Of a stretch of DNA of 14,280 bases, positions 7,079-14,280 are shown piece after piece. The stretch lies in the NCBI GenBank assembly GCA_013202595.1, contig JABMPV010000509.1, forward strand, positions 1 through 14,280, given 5' to 3'. A model generated the notes under the pieces. The model ran no database searches, was not told the origin of the DNA, and saw only the letters and a list, made by a program, of their open reading frames with translations. The DNA comes from a bacterium. Lineage in GTDB: Bacteria > Actinomycetota > Acidimicrobiia > Spongiisociales > UBA11373. Within the stretch, counting starts at the first letter, position 1. Each line of letters starts with the position of its first letter. Both the position numbers and the translations under genes were made by a program.

Positions 7079-9832
7079 GTGACCGACCGGCCCCTTCCTT
7101 ATGACGACGCGCTCCGGGGAGACATCCGCCGGCTTGGGTCGATGCTGGGCGAAACGCTGGTCCGTCAGGAGGGACGTCACCTGCTCGAACTCGTCGAACG
7201 GGTTCGTTCTCTCGCCAAAGCCATACGCAGCGAACGCGGCCCGGGAGCAGTCGCCGAACTGGATGCGATTCTCGCTGCGCAGGACATCGAGACCCTCGGA
7301 TCGCTCGTTCGTGCGTTCACCACGTACTTCTACCTCGCAAATGCGGCCGAGCAGGTCCACAGAGTCGATTCGCTGTCGACCCGATCGGAGACCACCCGAT
7401 GGGGCCTTCGTCCGACATTGGATCGGGTGCTGAAAGCCGGACAGTCGCCGGCGACGGTTGCCGCGACACTCGCCGACCTCGAGGTCAGGCCGGTATTCAC
7501 TGCACACCCGACGGAGGCCGCCCGCCGGTCCATACTCTCGAAACTGTCGGCCATCACCGCGTTGATCGAGCGGCGGACCGACCCGAGGGTCACACAGACC
7601 GAGATCGCCACCATCGACCGCCGCACCGCCGAACTCATCGACCTGATCTGGCAGACCGATGAGCTCAGGCGAGCGCGACCAACCCCCGTGGACGAGGCCA
7701 GGAGCGCCATCTACTACCTCGAACAGATCTCTGGTGACGTGTTCTCGGGTCTGGGTGACACCATGGCATCGCAGATGGAGCGCCTCGGTGAGACTCTCGA
7801 GCCGTCTGCCGCACCTCTCCGCTTCGGGACATGGGTGGGTGGCGACCGTGATGGCAACCCATTCGTGACGCCCGACGTCACCAGGAGGGTCCTGGCAGAC
7901 CAGCACGACCACGGCTTGATGGCACTGATCGGCGCGGTCGAGCGCGTGGCGGACGACCTCTCGACATCCATCGTCGTCGTCGAGATGAGCGCTGCGCTGG
8001 AGAAGTCGCTGGAAGCCGACAGAGTGTCACTCCCCGAGACATGGGACCGTTTCTCTCTGATCAGCGCCGGTGAGCCGTACCGGCTCAAACTCGCTTACGT
8101 CCACGAGCGCCTCAAGCGCACGCGGACCCGCCTTGCAGATGGCGTTGCCCACTCCCCCGGTCGGGATTATGCGGACCACCTGGGCATGCTGGAGGACCTC
8201 GGTGTCATGGCATCGTCGCTTCGCGAGCATCGGGGAGACCTGATTGCCGACGGCATCCTCGGAGGGTTGATCCGGCGGACGGCAGCGTTCGGGTTCGGGT
8301 TGGCCACCATGGACATTCGCGAGCACGCAAGCCGCCTACACGCTCTCCTGGCCCACCTCTTCGACCGCGTCGGAGGGACGGAGCGCCCGTACGGGGAACT
8401 CGACTCCGACGAGCGATTCAGGCTCCTCGCAGCCGAACTCACCAGCAAACGACCGCTGGCGCTCCCCTCGCTCAGGCTGACGGGAGAGCAGTCCATGACG
8501 GCCGCGACGTTCGGTGCGATCGCCGAAGCCGTCGAGAAGTACGGACCCTCGGTGATCGAGTCGTACATCGTCTCCGAGACCCGGGGCGCCGATGACGTGC
8601 TCGCTGCGGCGGTCCTGGCACGAGAAGCAGGCCTGGTCGACATCTCCAACGGTGTCGCCGCGATCGGGTTCGTCCCGCTGTTCGAGACGACAGACGAAAT
8701 CGAAGCAGCGGGGGCCACCATCGACCGGCTGCTCTCCGACCCCGCCTACCGACGTCTGGTCGCCATTCGGGGAGATCTCCAGGAGGTGATGCTGGGCTAC
8801 TCCGACTCCAGCAAGCACGCCGGTATCACCACCTCCCAATGGGGTCTGTACCGGGCGGCCAGAGAGGTCCGGTCGGCTGCAGCCGCCCACGGCGTCACCG
8901 TGCGGTTCTTCCACGGCAGGGGCGGGACGGTCGGACGCGGCGGGGGGCCCACCCACGAAGCGATCCTCGCCCAGCCATTCGGAACCGTGGACGGAGCGAT
9001 AAAGGTGACCGAGCAGGGCGAGGTGATCTCCGACAAGTACGGAGTGCCGGCGCTCGCACAGCGGAACCTCGAATTGGCGATCTCTGCCGTCCTGGAGGCC
9101 ACGCTGTTGCACACCGGGCCGCGCCAGGACGACGCCACGCTCGGCCGCTGGTTCGACGCCATGGACGCCATCTCGAGTCATGCCCACGTCGCGTATCGGC
9201 AACTCATCGAGACCCCGGGGATCATCGAGTACTTCCGCACTGCGACACCCGTCGACGAACTGGCGGCCCTCAACATCGGCTCCCGCCCGGCGCGGCGGCC
9301 GGGGGGCGACCCGGGTCTGTCGGGCCTGCGTGCGATCCCCTGGGTATTCGGTTGGACCCAGACCAGGCAGGTCGTCCCCGGCTGGTTCGGCGTCGGATCC
9401 GGCCTCGCCGCTGCAGCCCAGGACGGATGGTCCGGGGTCATCGATGAGATGTACCGCGACTGGTCCTTCTTCGGAACCTTCATCGACAACGTCGAGATGA
9501 CCCTCGCCAAGGCCGACCTCGCGGTCGCCGCCAGGTATGTGGACCGACTCGTACGGCCAGAACTCCGGGGGATCTTCGAGACCGTCAGGGCCGAGCACGA
9601 CCGAACGGTCGCCAGGGTCCTCGCCATCACCGGCGATGACATCCTGCTCGGCGGGCATCCGACGCTGCGCCGAACCCTCGACATCAGAGACACGTACCTC
9701 GACCCGATGAATCTGATCCAGGTGTCGCTCCTCGAGCGGTCCCGTTCAGGCACCGAACCCGACCCGGCGCTCGATCGGGCGCTCCTGCTCTCCATCAACG
9801 GGATCGCAACGGGCCTCAGGAACACCGGCTGA
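7079..9832 (+). CDS. ppc: Phosphoenolpyruvate carboxylase
   Basis: It adds bicarbonate to phosphoenolpyruvate to make oxaloacetate and phosphate, refilling the TCA cycle in the cytoplasm. The 917-residue product carries the signatures in order: FTAHPTEAARR with catalytic His143, GGDRDGNP at 254-261, GYSDSSKHAG at 573-582 with Lys579, and FHGRGGTVGRGGGP at 611-624, where His612 and Arg620 match the catalytic His579 and Arg587 of the E. coli enzyme. It ends in GIATGLRNTG, the conserved NTG C-terminus that reaches the active site, so the enzyme is complete. The open frame extends upstream to 6386, but that part overlaps the epimerase and has no family similarity. The GTG at 7079 gives a normal N-terminus (LGSMLGETLVRQEG near residue 20). 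No ribosome site is visible; a -10-like TACGCT 8 nt upstream suggests a leaderless mRNA. The SSKHAG variant differs slightly from the common S-[NG]-K-D-[AG]-G form. Confidence 0.97.
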   Translation: MTDRPLPYDDALRGDIRRLGSMLGETLVRQEGRHLLELVERVRSLAKAIRSERGPGAVAELDAILAAQDIETLGSLVRAFTTYFYLANAAEQVHRVDSLSTRSETTRWGLRPTLDRVLKAGQSPATVAATLADLEVRPVFTAHPTEAARRSILSKLSAITALIERRTDPRVTQTEIATIDRRTAELIDLIWQTDELRRARPTPVDEARSAIYYLEQISGDVFSGLGDTMASQMERLGETLEPSAAPLRFGTWVGGDRDGNPFVTPDVTRRVLADQHDHGLMALIGAVERVADDLSTSIVVVEMSAALEKSLEADRVSLPETWDRFSLISAGEPYRLKLAYVHERLKRTRTRLADGVAHSPGRDYADHLGMLEDLGVMASSLREHRGDLIADGILGGLIRRTAAFGFGLATMDIREHASRLHALLAHLFDRVGGTERPYGELDSDERFRLLAAELTSKRPLALPSLRLTGEQSMTAATFGAIAEAVEKYGPSVIESYIVSETRGADDVLAAAVLAREAGLVDISNGVAAIGFVPLFETTDEIEAAGATIDRLLSDPAYRRLVAIRGDLQEVMLGYSDSSKHAGITTSQWGLYRAAREVRSAAAAHGVTVRFFHGRGGTVGRGGGPTHEAILAQPFGTVDGAIKVTEQGEVISDKYGVPALAQRNLELAISAVLEATLLHTGPRQDDATLGRWFDAMDAISSHAHVAYRQLIETPGIIEYFRTATPVDELAALNIGSRPARRPGGDPGLSGLRAIPWVFGWTQTRQVVPGWFGVGSGLAAAAQDGWSGVIDEMYRDWSFFGTFIDNVEMTLAKADLAVAARYVDRLVRPELRGIFETVRAEHDRTVARVLAITGDDILLGGHPTLRRTLDIRDTYLDPMNLIQVSLLERSRSGTEPDPALDRALLLSINGIATGLRNTG

Positions 9833-9922
9833 GATCCGGCCGCCCCCGCATATCGGATCGATTCGCCCGGCGCCGGCGCAGATTCCCGGGAACCTTCATC
9901 CCCTCTGCGGCGTCGTAGTGGC

Positions 9923-10114
9923 ATGACGGCATTCGATGTACCGATCAGCCTCTCGAGAGCCCGCAGGATCCGCCGCATGCAGCAGCGCTCCAATCGGCTG
10001 CGCGACCGCAGGTTGGCCCGTCGCATCAGCCGTGCTCAGCAGGGCCAAGTCCTCGTCATCGAACCGGACCGCCTCCGCCATCGCGGTCCGACGGTGTACA
10101 CCGACGCCCGGTAG
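9923..10114 (+). CDS. Possible small basic protein, 63 residues, unrecognised
   Basis: An ATG-to-TAG frame encodes MTAFDVPISLSRARRIRRMQ, then a strongly Arg-rich stretch (about 10-40) and a C-terminal part containing QVLVIEPDRL. About 51 of 63 codons end in G or C, which fits coding sequence in this genome but is also expected in part from base composition. There is no visible Shine-Dalgarno site and no -10-like box at the spacing seen elsewhere in the window. It lies 90 bp downstream of ppc on the same strand and could be read through from it. I do not recognise a family. If real, its charge would suit nucleic-acid or ribosome binding, but that is speculation. Confidence 0.33.
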   Translation: MTAFDVPISLSRARRIRRMQQRSNRLRDRRLARRISRAQQGQVLVIEPDRLRHRGPTVYTDAR

Positions 10115-10144
10115 GCGCGGCAGTTGATCTCGCCGCCGATGTCC

Positions 10145-10169
10145 GGTCCTCCGACTGTCGGAGGCGACC
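10145..10169. other. Stem-loop, possible transcription end between convergent units
   Basis: CCTCCGA at 10148-10154 pairs perfectly with TCGGAGG at 10158-10164 around a CTG loop. The outer GGT (10145-10147) can pair with ACC (10167-10169) across a 2-nt bulge. There is no run of T on either strand, so it is not a standard intrinsic terminator, but high-GC actinobacteria often use hairpins without a T tract. It lies 31 bp past the end of the small plus-strand ORF and downstream of the HAD gene on the other strand, so it could serve either direction. Confidence 0.4.
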
Positions 10170-10304
10170 GCCTTAGCGTCGGCCGCTGTGGCAACGAAGT
10201 GCGGATTTCGGTTGCGCGAGGTCGTCTCCGGAGCCGCGTCGCTCGATGGCGCGCCCGCCGACGAGCGGATCTACGAACTCTCAGTGTGACCGGCAGGAGG
10301 CCCG

Positions 10305-10943
10305 CTACACCCACCGCGCAAGATCGTCGGCGTCGATCTCCGTGACCAGGGCAGCCCCGGCGCTCAGCAGGCGGCCTGCCTCTTCATCATCTCTCACGAC
10401 GCCGATGACCCGCATCCCGGCAGCCACCGCAGCCGTCGCACCGTGCCCGGAGTCCTCCACGGCAACGCAATCGCCGGGCGCAACACCCAGGAGGCGGGCC
10501 GCCGCCAGGTAGACATCGGGGGCCGGCTTGGAGCGCTCCACTTCGTCGCCGGCAACGGTGACATCGAACCGTCCCGCCAGACCAATGGCAGACAGCGTGA
10601 CGTCGAGTCGCTCGCGAGGACTCGAAGACGCCACCGCGATCGGGACACCCAGCAGTACGAGGCTTTCGACGGCGTTCGCCGCATCCTCGAAACGGAGCAG
10701 GCCCGTGGAGAACGAGGCGATCAGCGCTTCGAGGACTGAGGACCACAGATCCGCGGACGGTGGCAGGGGTGCCACATCGGCCAGGCGGTCGTAGCACTCC
10801 GAGTAACCCAGACCGGTACATCCCTCGACATCGCTCGAGGTGGCAGGGTGCCCGAGATTGGAGAGGACGGACCTCCACGCCGACCTGGAGTGGGGTTCTG
10901 TGTCGGCCAGCACCCCATCGCAGCCGAAGACGACGGCGCCCAC
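10305..10943 (-). CDS. HAD-superfamily hydrolase, beta-phosphoglucomutase-like, lacking the motif I nucleophile
   Basis: The 212-residue protein has the layout of the phosphoglycolate phosphatase/beta-phosphoglucomutase subfamily: motif I at 6-16, a helical cap at about 20-85, motif II with Ser106 in VASSSPRE, motif III Lys139 in RSKPAPDVYL, and motif IV Glu163-Asp164 in VAVEDSGHGA. Family members dephosphorylate or isomerise small phosphorylated metabolites through an aspartyl-phosphate. Here motif I reads FGCDGVLADTE instead of the usual F-D-x-D-G-V-L: Gly7 replaces the nucleophilic Asp, a one-base difference (GGC against GAC). The acid/base Asp9 is kept. It starts with GTG 4 bp after the gatB stop and is the last gene of the gatCAB unit. 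Either the enzyme is inactive or has a new role, or the base is an error. Its stop is TAG. Confidence 0.88.
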   Translation of the reverse strand: MGAVVFGCDGVLADTEPHSRSAWRSVLSNLGHPATSSDVEGCTGLGYSECYDRLADVAPLPPSADLWSSVLEALIASFSTGLLRFEDAANAVESLVLLGVPIAVASSSPRERLDVTLSAIGLAGRFDVTVAGDEVERSKPAPDVYLAAARLLGVAPGDCVAVEDSGHGATAAVAAGMRVIGVVRDDEEAGRLLSAGAALVTEIDADDLARWV

Positions 10944-10947
10944 GGCC

Positions 10948-12396
10948 TCAGGCGCCCGCCCTGGAGCGGATCATCTCGCTGACCTGGCGGGGATCGGCTT
11001 TGCCCCCGGTGGCCTTCATCACCATGCCGACCAGGAAGCCGGTGAGGCGGCCATCGCCGCCGCGCAGCCGCTCTACCTCATCGGGATGCTCGGCCAGCAC
11101 CCGATCGACGGCCTCCTCGATGAAGCCGGAGTCCGTGATCTGCATGAGGTCGCGCTCTTCGGCGATCTGCCGGGGTTCCCCCTCGCCGGCCATCACGCCG
11201 GCCAGCACGTCCTTGGCTGCCGTCGCCGACAACTCGCCGCCATCGACCATGGCGACCAGTTCCGCCAATCGGGCACCGGTCAGCGGCGTTTCCTCGACGG
11301 GGGTCCCGAGAGATCGGATCTGCGCCATCACGTCGCCGGTCAGCCAGTTGGCGACGCTCGCGGCCCCTGCGCCCTCCGCCACGGCCGCCTCGAGCAAACC
11401 GCCCAATCCCTCGCCGGCACTCACGAGACGAGCTGCCTCGAAGTCGAGACCCATCTCCCGATAGCGGCTTCGGCGTGCGGCCGGTAGCTCCGGCAATCCG
11501 GACCCCACGGCCTCGATGGTCTCGCGGCTCACGGCGACGGGGATGAGATCGGGCTCCCTGAGGTAGCGGTAGTCGGAGGACTCCTCCTTGCTGCGACCCG
11601 GCGCCGTGCGGCGCGACTCCTCTTCCCAATGGCGGGTCGCCTGTTCGATTGGCTCATCCGCGTCCAGGCGTTTCGTCTGCCGTTCGATCTCGTAGGCGAG
11701 GGCTCGCTGCAGCGACCGCAACGAGTTCATGTTCTTGACTTCGACCTTCACGCCGAGTTCCTGCTGGCCCGGCGGGCGCAGCGAGATGTTGGCGTCGAAG
11801 CGCATGCTGCCTTCTTCGAGCCGGGCGTCCGAGATTCCGAGCGAAAGGACGATCTCTCGCAGTTCGGTGGCGTAGGCCCGTGCCTGTTCGGGGGTCTTGA
11901 TGTCGGGTTCGCTGACAACCTCGACCAGGGGGACACCCGAACGGTTGAAGTCGACCAGTGAGCCCTCGGAACCGGTGATCCGACCGCCGGCACCCATATG
12001 GGTGCTCTTGCCCGTGTCCTCCTCCATGTGCACCCGGGTGATCCCGACGACGGTCGGGACGCCGTCCACCTCTACATCCAGCTTGCCGTCCGAGCACAGC
12101 GGGAGATCGAACTGGGAGATCTGATAGTTCTTCGGCAGGTCGGCGTAGAAGTAGTTCTTGCGGTGGAACACCGACTCAGCAGCGATGTCGCAGCCGAGAG
12201 CCGAACCCAGGGCGATCGTCCACTCCACCGCCCGGGCATTGGGGACCGGGAGGGCCCCCGGCAGGCCGAGACAGACAGGGCATACCGCTGTGTTCGGCTC
12301 CGCCGTGAAGTCGACGGGGCAGCCACAGAACATCTTGGACGCCGTGCGCAGTTCGACATGGGTTTCTATCCCGATGACCACGTCGTAGGCGCTCAT
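10948..12396 (-). CDS. gatB: Aspartyl/glutamyl-tRNA amidotransferase subunit B
   Basis: GatB binds mischarged Glu-tRNA(Gln) or Asp-tRNA(Asn), phosphorylates the acyl group with ATP and receives ammonia from GatA to form the amide. The 482-residue product begins YDVVIGIETHVEL, the typical start, followed by the zinc-binding cysteines Cys24, Cys26, Cys39 and Cys42 within FCGCPV and AVCPVCLGLPG. Later hallmarks are DLPKNYQISQ, HMEEDTGK, DFNRSGVPLVEVVSEPD and VEVKNMNS. The C-terminal tRNA-binding YqeY-like tail domain covers about 340-480, ending GFLVGMVMKATGGKADP. The length is normal. Its ATG overlaps the gatA stop by 4 nt (ATGA at 12396-12393), so translation is probably coupled and the subunits kept in balance. 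Confidence 0.98.
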   Translation of the reverse strand: MSAYDVVIGIETHVELRTASKMFCGCPVDFTAEPNTAVCPVCLGLPGALPVPNARAVEWTIALGSALGCDIAAESVFHRKNYFYADLPKNYQISQFDLPLCSDGKLDVEVDGVPTVVGITRVHMEEDTGKSTHMGAGGRITGSEGSLVDFNRSGVPLVEVVSEPDIKTPEQARAYATELREIVLSLGISDARLEEGSMRFDANISLRPPGQQELGVKVEVKNMNSLRSLQRALAYEIERQTKRLDADEPIEQATRHWEEESRRTAPGRSKEESSDYRYLREPDLIPVAVSRETIEAVGSGLPELPAARRSRYREMGLDFEAARLVSAGEGLGGLLEAAVAEGAGAASVANWLTGDVMAQIRSLGTPVEETPLTGARLAELVAMVDGGELSATAAKDVLAGVMAGEGEPRQIAEERDLMQITDSGFIEEAVDRVLAEHPDEVERLRGGDGRLTGFLVGMVMKATGGKADPRQVSEMIRSRAGA

Positions 12397-13871
12397 GCCG
12401 CTCCTTCCGATGTGGCGAGAGCCGGACGGGCATCGGAGCCGGCGAGGCTCTCGACTGCCTTGGCGACCCTGAACAGGACCGCCTCACCGAGAGCGGGGGC
12501 AAGCACCTGGAGGCCGATTGGGAGCCCGCCTGAATCAAGGCCCACCGGCACCGAGATCCCGGGATCACCGGCCAGGTTGGATGGGATGGTGCACACGTCG
12601 CTGAGGTACATCGCGAGCGGGTCGTCGGTCCGTTCACCGATCTTGAAGGCGGTGGTGGGGCTGACCGGGGAGATCAGCACATCGACGTCGCCATAGGCGG
12701 CTGCGAAGTCCCTGATCACCAGCGTCCGCACCTTCTGGGCCTGTCCGTAGAAGGCGTCGTAGTAGCCCGCGGACAGCGCATAGGTCCCCAGGAGCACCCG
12801 CCTGGTCACCTCGGGGCCCAGGCCATCGTGGCGGCTCGAAGCCATCATCTCTTCGACGGTCGACCCGGCGCGGCGCAGTCCATATCGGACTCCGTCGAAA
12901 CGTGCGAGATTCGACGAGCACTCGGCGGGGGCGATCAGGTAGTAGGCGCTCAATGCGTACTCGAGCGACGGGAGCGAGACCTCGCTCACCAGGGCCCCGG
13001 CATCTGCGAGGAGATCCACCGCACGACGACAGACCGCCGCCACCTCGGGGTCGGTACCTTCGCCCCACAGTTCGCGGACCACGCCCACTCTGAGCCCGGC
13101 GACGCCTCCATCGAGCGCCGTGCGCACGTCGGGCACCGGGCCCGGGTACGACGTCGCGTCAGAGGGGTCATGGCCCGCAATCGCCTCGAACACGGTGACG
13201 GCATCGTCGACCGTCCGTGTGAGCGGGCCGATCTGATCCAGCGATGAGGCGAACGCAACCAGACCGTATCTACTGACCAGGCCATAGGTCGGCTTCATGC
13301 CGACGACGCCGGTGAGCGACGCCGGCTGGCGGATGGATCCGCCCGTGTCCGAACCCAGCGCGGCGAGCGCCGAGCCGGCAGACACCGCCGCGGCCGATCC
13401 ACCGGAGGAACCACCCGGCACTCGATCGGGATCCCACGGATTGCGGGTCGCTCCGTAGGCCGAGTTCTCCGTCGATGACCCCATGGCGAACTCGTCCATG
13501 TTGGTCTTGCCGACGATGACTGCCCCGGCCGCCTTGAGCCGCTCCACGACGGTTGCGTCGTAGGGAGGGATGTACCCCGAGAGGATCTGCGACGAGCAGG
13601 TCGTCTCGATGCCGCGGGTGACCATGTTGTCCTTGAGGGCGATCGGGATGCCGTGGAGGTGCCCGAGATCGTCTCCCGCTGCGAACGCCTCGTCGGCTGC
13701 CGCTGCCGCCGCGGACGCACCGGCGGAATCGATCGTGAGGAAGGCGTGCAGGATCGCCTCGGTCATCGAAGCCCTGCGGAGCACCGCTTCGAGCAATTCG
13801 ACTGCCGAGAGGTCCCCCGAGCGCAGCAGGGCGCCTGCTGCGGAGATGGTCAGATCTGCTGGGTCGCTCAC
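12393..13871 (-). CDS. gatA: Aspartyl/glutamyl-tRNA amidotransferase subunit A (amidase)
   Basis: GatA is the glutaminase of the complex: it releases ammonia from glutamine, which passes through a channel to GatB. The 492-residue protein belongs to the amidase-signature family. The Ser-cis-Ser-Lys triad is visible as Lys80 in GIPIALKDN, Ser155 in VPGGSSGGSA and the nucleophile Ser179 in SDTGGSIRQPAS, within one residue of the numbering in the S. aureus enzyme. The substrate-side segment YGLVSRYGLVAFASSLDQIGP at about 196-216 is also typical. It starts at GTG 13871, which overlaps the gatC stop by 4 nt (GTGA). The length is normal and nothing is missing. Confidence 0.98.
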   Translation of the reverse strand: MSDPADLTISAAGALLRSGDLSAVELLEAVLRRASMTEAILHAFLTIDSAGASAAAAAADEAFAAGDDLGHLHGIPIALKDNMVTRGIETTCSSQILSGYIPPYDATVVERLKAAGAVIVGKTNMDEFAMGSSTENSAYGATRNPWDPDRVPGGSSGGSAAAVSAGSALAALGSDTGGSIRQPASLTGVVGMKPTYGLVSRYGLVAFASSLDQIGPLTRTVDDAVTVFEAIAGHDPSDATSYPGPVPDVRTALDGGVAGLRVGVVRELWGEGTDPEVAAVCRRAVDLLADAGALVSEVSLPSLEYALSAYYLIAPAECSSNLARFDGVRYGLRRAGSTVEEMMASSRHDGLGPEVTRRVLLGTYALSAGYYDAFYGQAQKVRTLVIRDFAAAYGDVDVLISPVSPTTAFKIGERTDDPLAMYLSDVCTIPSNLAGDPGISVPVGLDSGGLPIGLQVLAPALGEAVLFRVAKAVESLAGSDARPALATSEGAA

Positions 13872-14158
13872 GAGTCCTCCAGGAACGGAGGCAGCTTGAA
13901 GAAGTCCCCATCACGCTCGGGAGCCTGGGCAAGCACTTCCTCGCGATCGAGGGTCGGCTCGATCACGTCGTCGCGCAGGGCATTGGCGATGGGCAGAGGA
14001 TGAGCCGTGGGCGGAACGCCATCGGTCGGCAGAGCCTGGACGCGCGCAGCGTGTTCCAGGATGTCTCCGAGTTGAGCGCCGTACTCGGCTGCTTCCTCCT
14101 CGGTGATGGCGATGCGGGCGAGCCGCGCAACCTTGGCGATGTCGATATCTACGGGCAC
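13868..14158 (-). CDS. gatC: Aspartyl/glutamyl-tRNA amidotransferase subunit C
   Basis: GatC is the small subunit that wraps around the GatA-GatB interface and stabilises the amidotransferase. The 96-residue product has the usual two N-terminal helices (IAKVARLARIAITEEEAAEY, then a second helix to about residue 40). A linker containing P-T-A-H-P-L-P follows, then the conserved C-terminal R-x-D-x-x and FFKLPPFLE segments. It is the first gene of the gatC-gatA-gatB-HAD unit. The GTG at 14158 gives the normal N-terminus. No Shine-Dalgarno sequence precedes it, but a TACCAT -10-like box lies exactly 8 nt upstream, suggesting a leaderless transcript for the whole operon. Confidence 0.96.
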   Translation of the reverse strand: MPVDIDIAKVARLARIAITEEEAAEYGAQLGDILEHAARVQALPTDGVPPTAHPLPIANALRDDVIEPTLDREEVLAQAPERDGDFFKLPPFLEDS

Positions 14159-14172
14159 GGGATGGAATGGTA
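14159..14172 (-). promoter_or_regulatory. -10-like box TACCAT before gatC
   Basis: On the minus strand TACCAT occupies 14172-14167 and is followed by 8 nt and then the gatC GTG. It matches TANNNT and has the same spacing to the start codon as the boxes before ppc and the epimerase. No clear -35 box is seen about 17 nt further upstream. The remaining bases to the right edge (14173-14280) hold no gene I can support. Confidence 0.5.
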
Positions 14173-14280
14173 GACGGGTGGGTGCTGCGCACCGATTGCC
14201 CCTGCAGAACGCTCCGGCCCATGCCGATACCAGGGCATCGACGAGTTCGAGATGTCACTTTGAGCAATCCCACGAGCCGG

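Larger units (their letters stand above)
9833..10304. other. 472-bp stretch between convergent ppc and the gat operon without a confident gene
   Basis: The genes on both sides point into this stretch. It contains a GC-rich palindrome GCGCCGGCGC (9870-9879), a 10-bp palindrome TTCCCGGGAA (9883-9892), a possible 63-codon plus-strand ORF (9923-10114) and a stem-loop (10145-10169). No tRNA-like cloverleaf or T-rich intrinsic terminator is recognisable. The minus-strand ORFs across it (9896-10081 and 10036-10314) are rich in Arg/Ser/Pro runs typical of chance translation of GC-rich DNA and have no family features. Confidence 0.6.

Noticed and set aside
8336..9658. 440-codon minus-strand open frame opposite PEP carboxylase
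   Set aside because: PEP carboxylase motifs lie on the plus strand through the same region; the antisense translation resembles no family.
9896..10314. Two minus-strand ORFs between ppc and the HAD gene
   Set aside because: No ribosome site, no recognisable domain, Arg/Ser/Pro-rich translation, and they conflict with the somewhat better plus-strand frame.
14173..14280. Short open frame ending in TGA at 14261-14263 near the right edge
   Set aside because: Too short, with no start or family similarity; cannot be told from noise upstream of the gat operon.
1..14280. CRISPR array, tRNA or rRNA genes, phage genes, toxin-antitoxin or defence system
   Set aside because: No spaced repeats, cloverleaf-like segments or such gene families were seen on either strand.

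Overview
The window is high-GC bacterial DNA with closely packed genes, frequent GTG starts and strongly G/C-biased third codon positions. Gene content (an M1 aminopeptidase of the actinobacterial PepN type, PEP carboxylase, gatC-gatA-gatB) and apparent TANNNT -10 boxes placed directly before start codons suggest an actinobacterium, possibly an acidimicrobial-type lineage. The phylum is inferred from gene style; there is no rRNA here to fix it.

Left end (1-2151): insertion-sequence wreckage. The first 28 codons of an IS3-family OrfA run off the left edge on the minus strand. An ISL3-family transposase follows on the plus strand. Its reading frame has lost its stop and runs in frame into the C-terminal two thirds of a DegT/DnrJ/EryC1/StrS-type sugar aminotransferase.

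Minus-strand block (2155-7012), transcribed right to left: an NAD(P)-dependent epimerase/dehydratase, aminopeptidase N, and a polysaccharide-flippase-like membrane protein. The aminopeptidase frame is broken by an in-frame TAG, yet recognisable family sequence continues for 84 more codons to a TGA that overlaps the flippase ATG (TGATG). The original gene was therefore almost certainly 864 codons and translationally coupled to the flippase. The flippase and the aminotransferase remnant converge with only 3 bp between their stops and hint at a decayed surface-glycan locus.

Plus strand (7079-9832): a complete PEP carboxylase, divergent from the epimerase across a 66-bp gap. A 472-bp stretch without a confident gene follows (9833-10304); it holds one possible 63-codon ORF, a stem-loop and short palindromes.

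Right end (10305-14158), minus strand: a compact gatC-gatA-gatB-HAD operon with 4-nt start/stop overlaps. GatCAB is the tRNA-dependent amidotransferase. The HAD-family protein keeps motifs II-IV but has Gly in place of the nucleophilic Asp of motif I.

I see no CRISPR array, tRNA, phage, toxin-antitoxin or recognisable defence system. The points most worth checking are the amber codon in pepN, the HAD protein lacking its nucleophile, the transposase-aminotransferase fusion, and a shared TANNNT-8 nt-start arrangement upstream of three transcription units that points to leaderless mRNAs.
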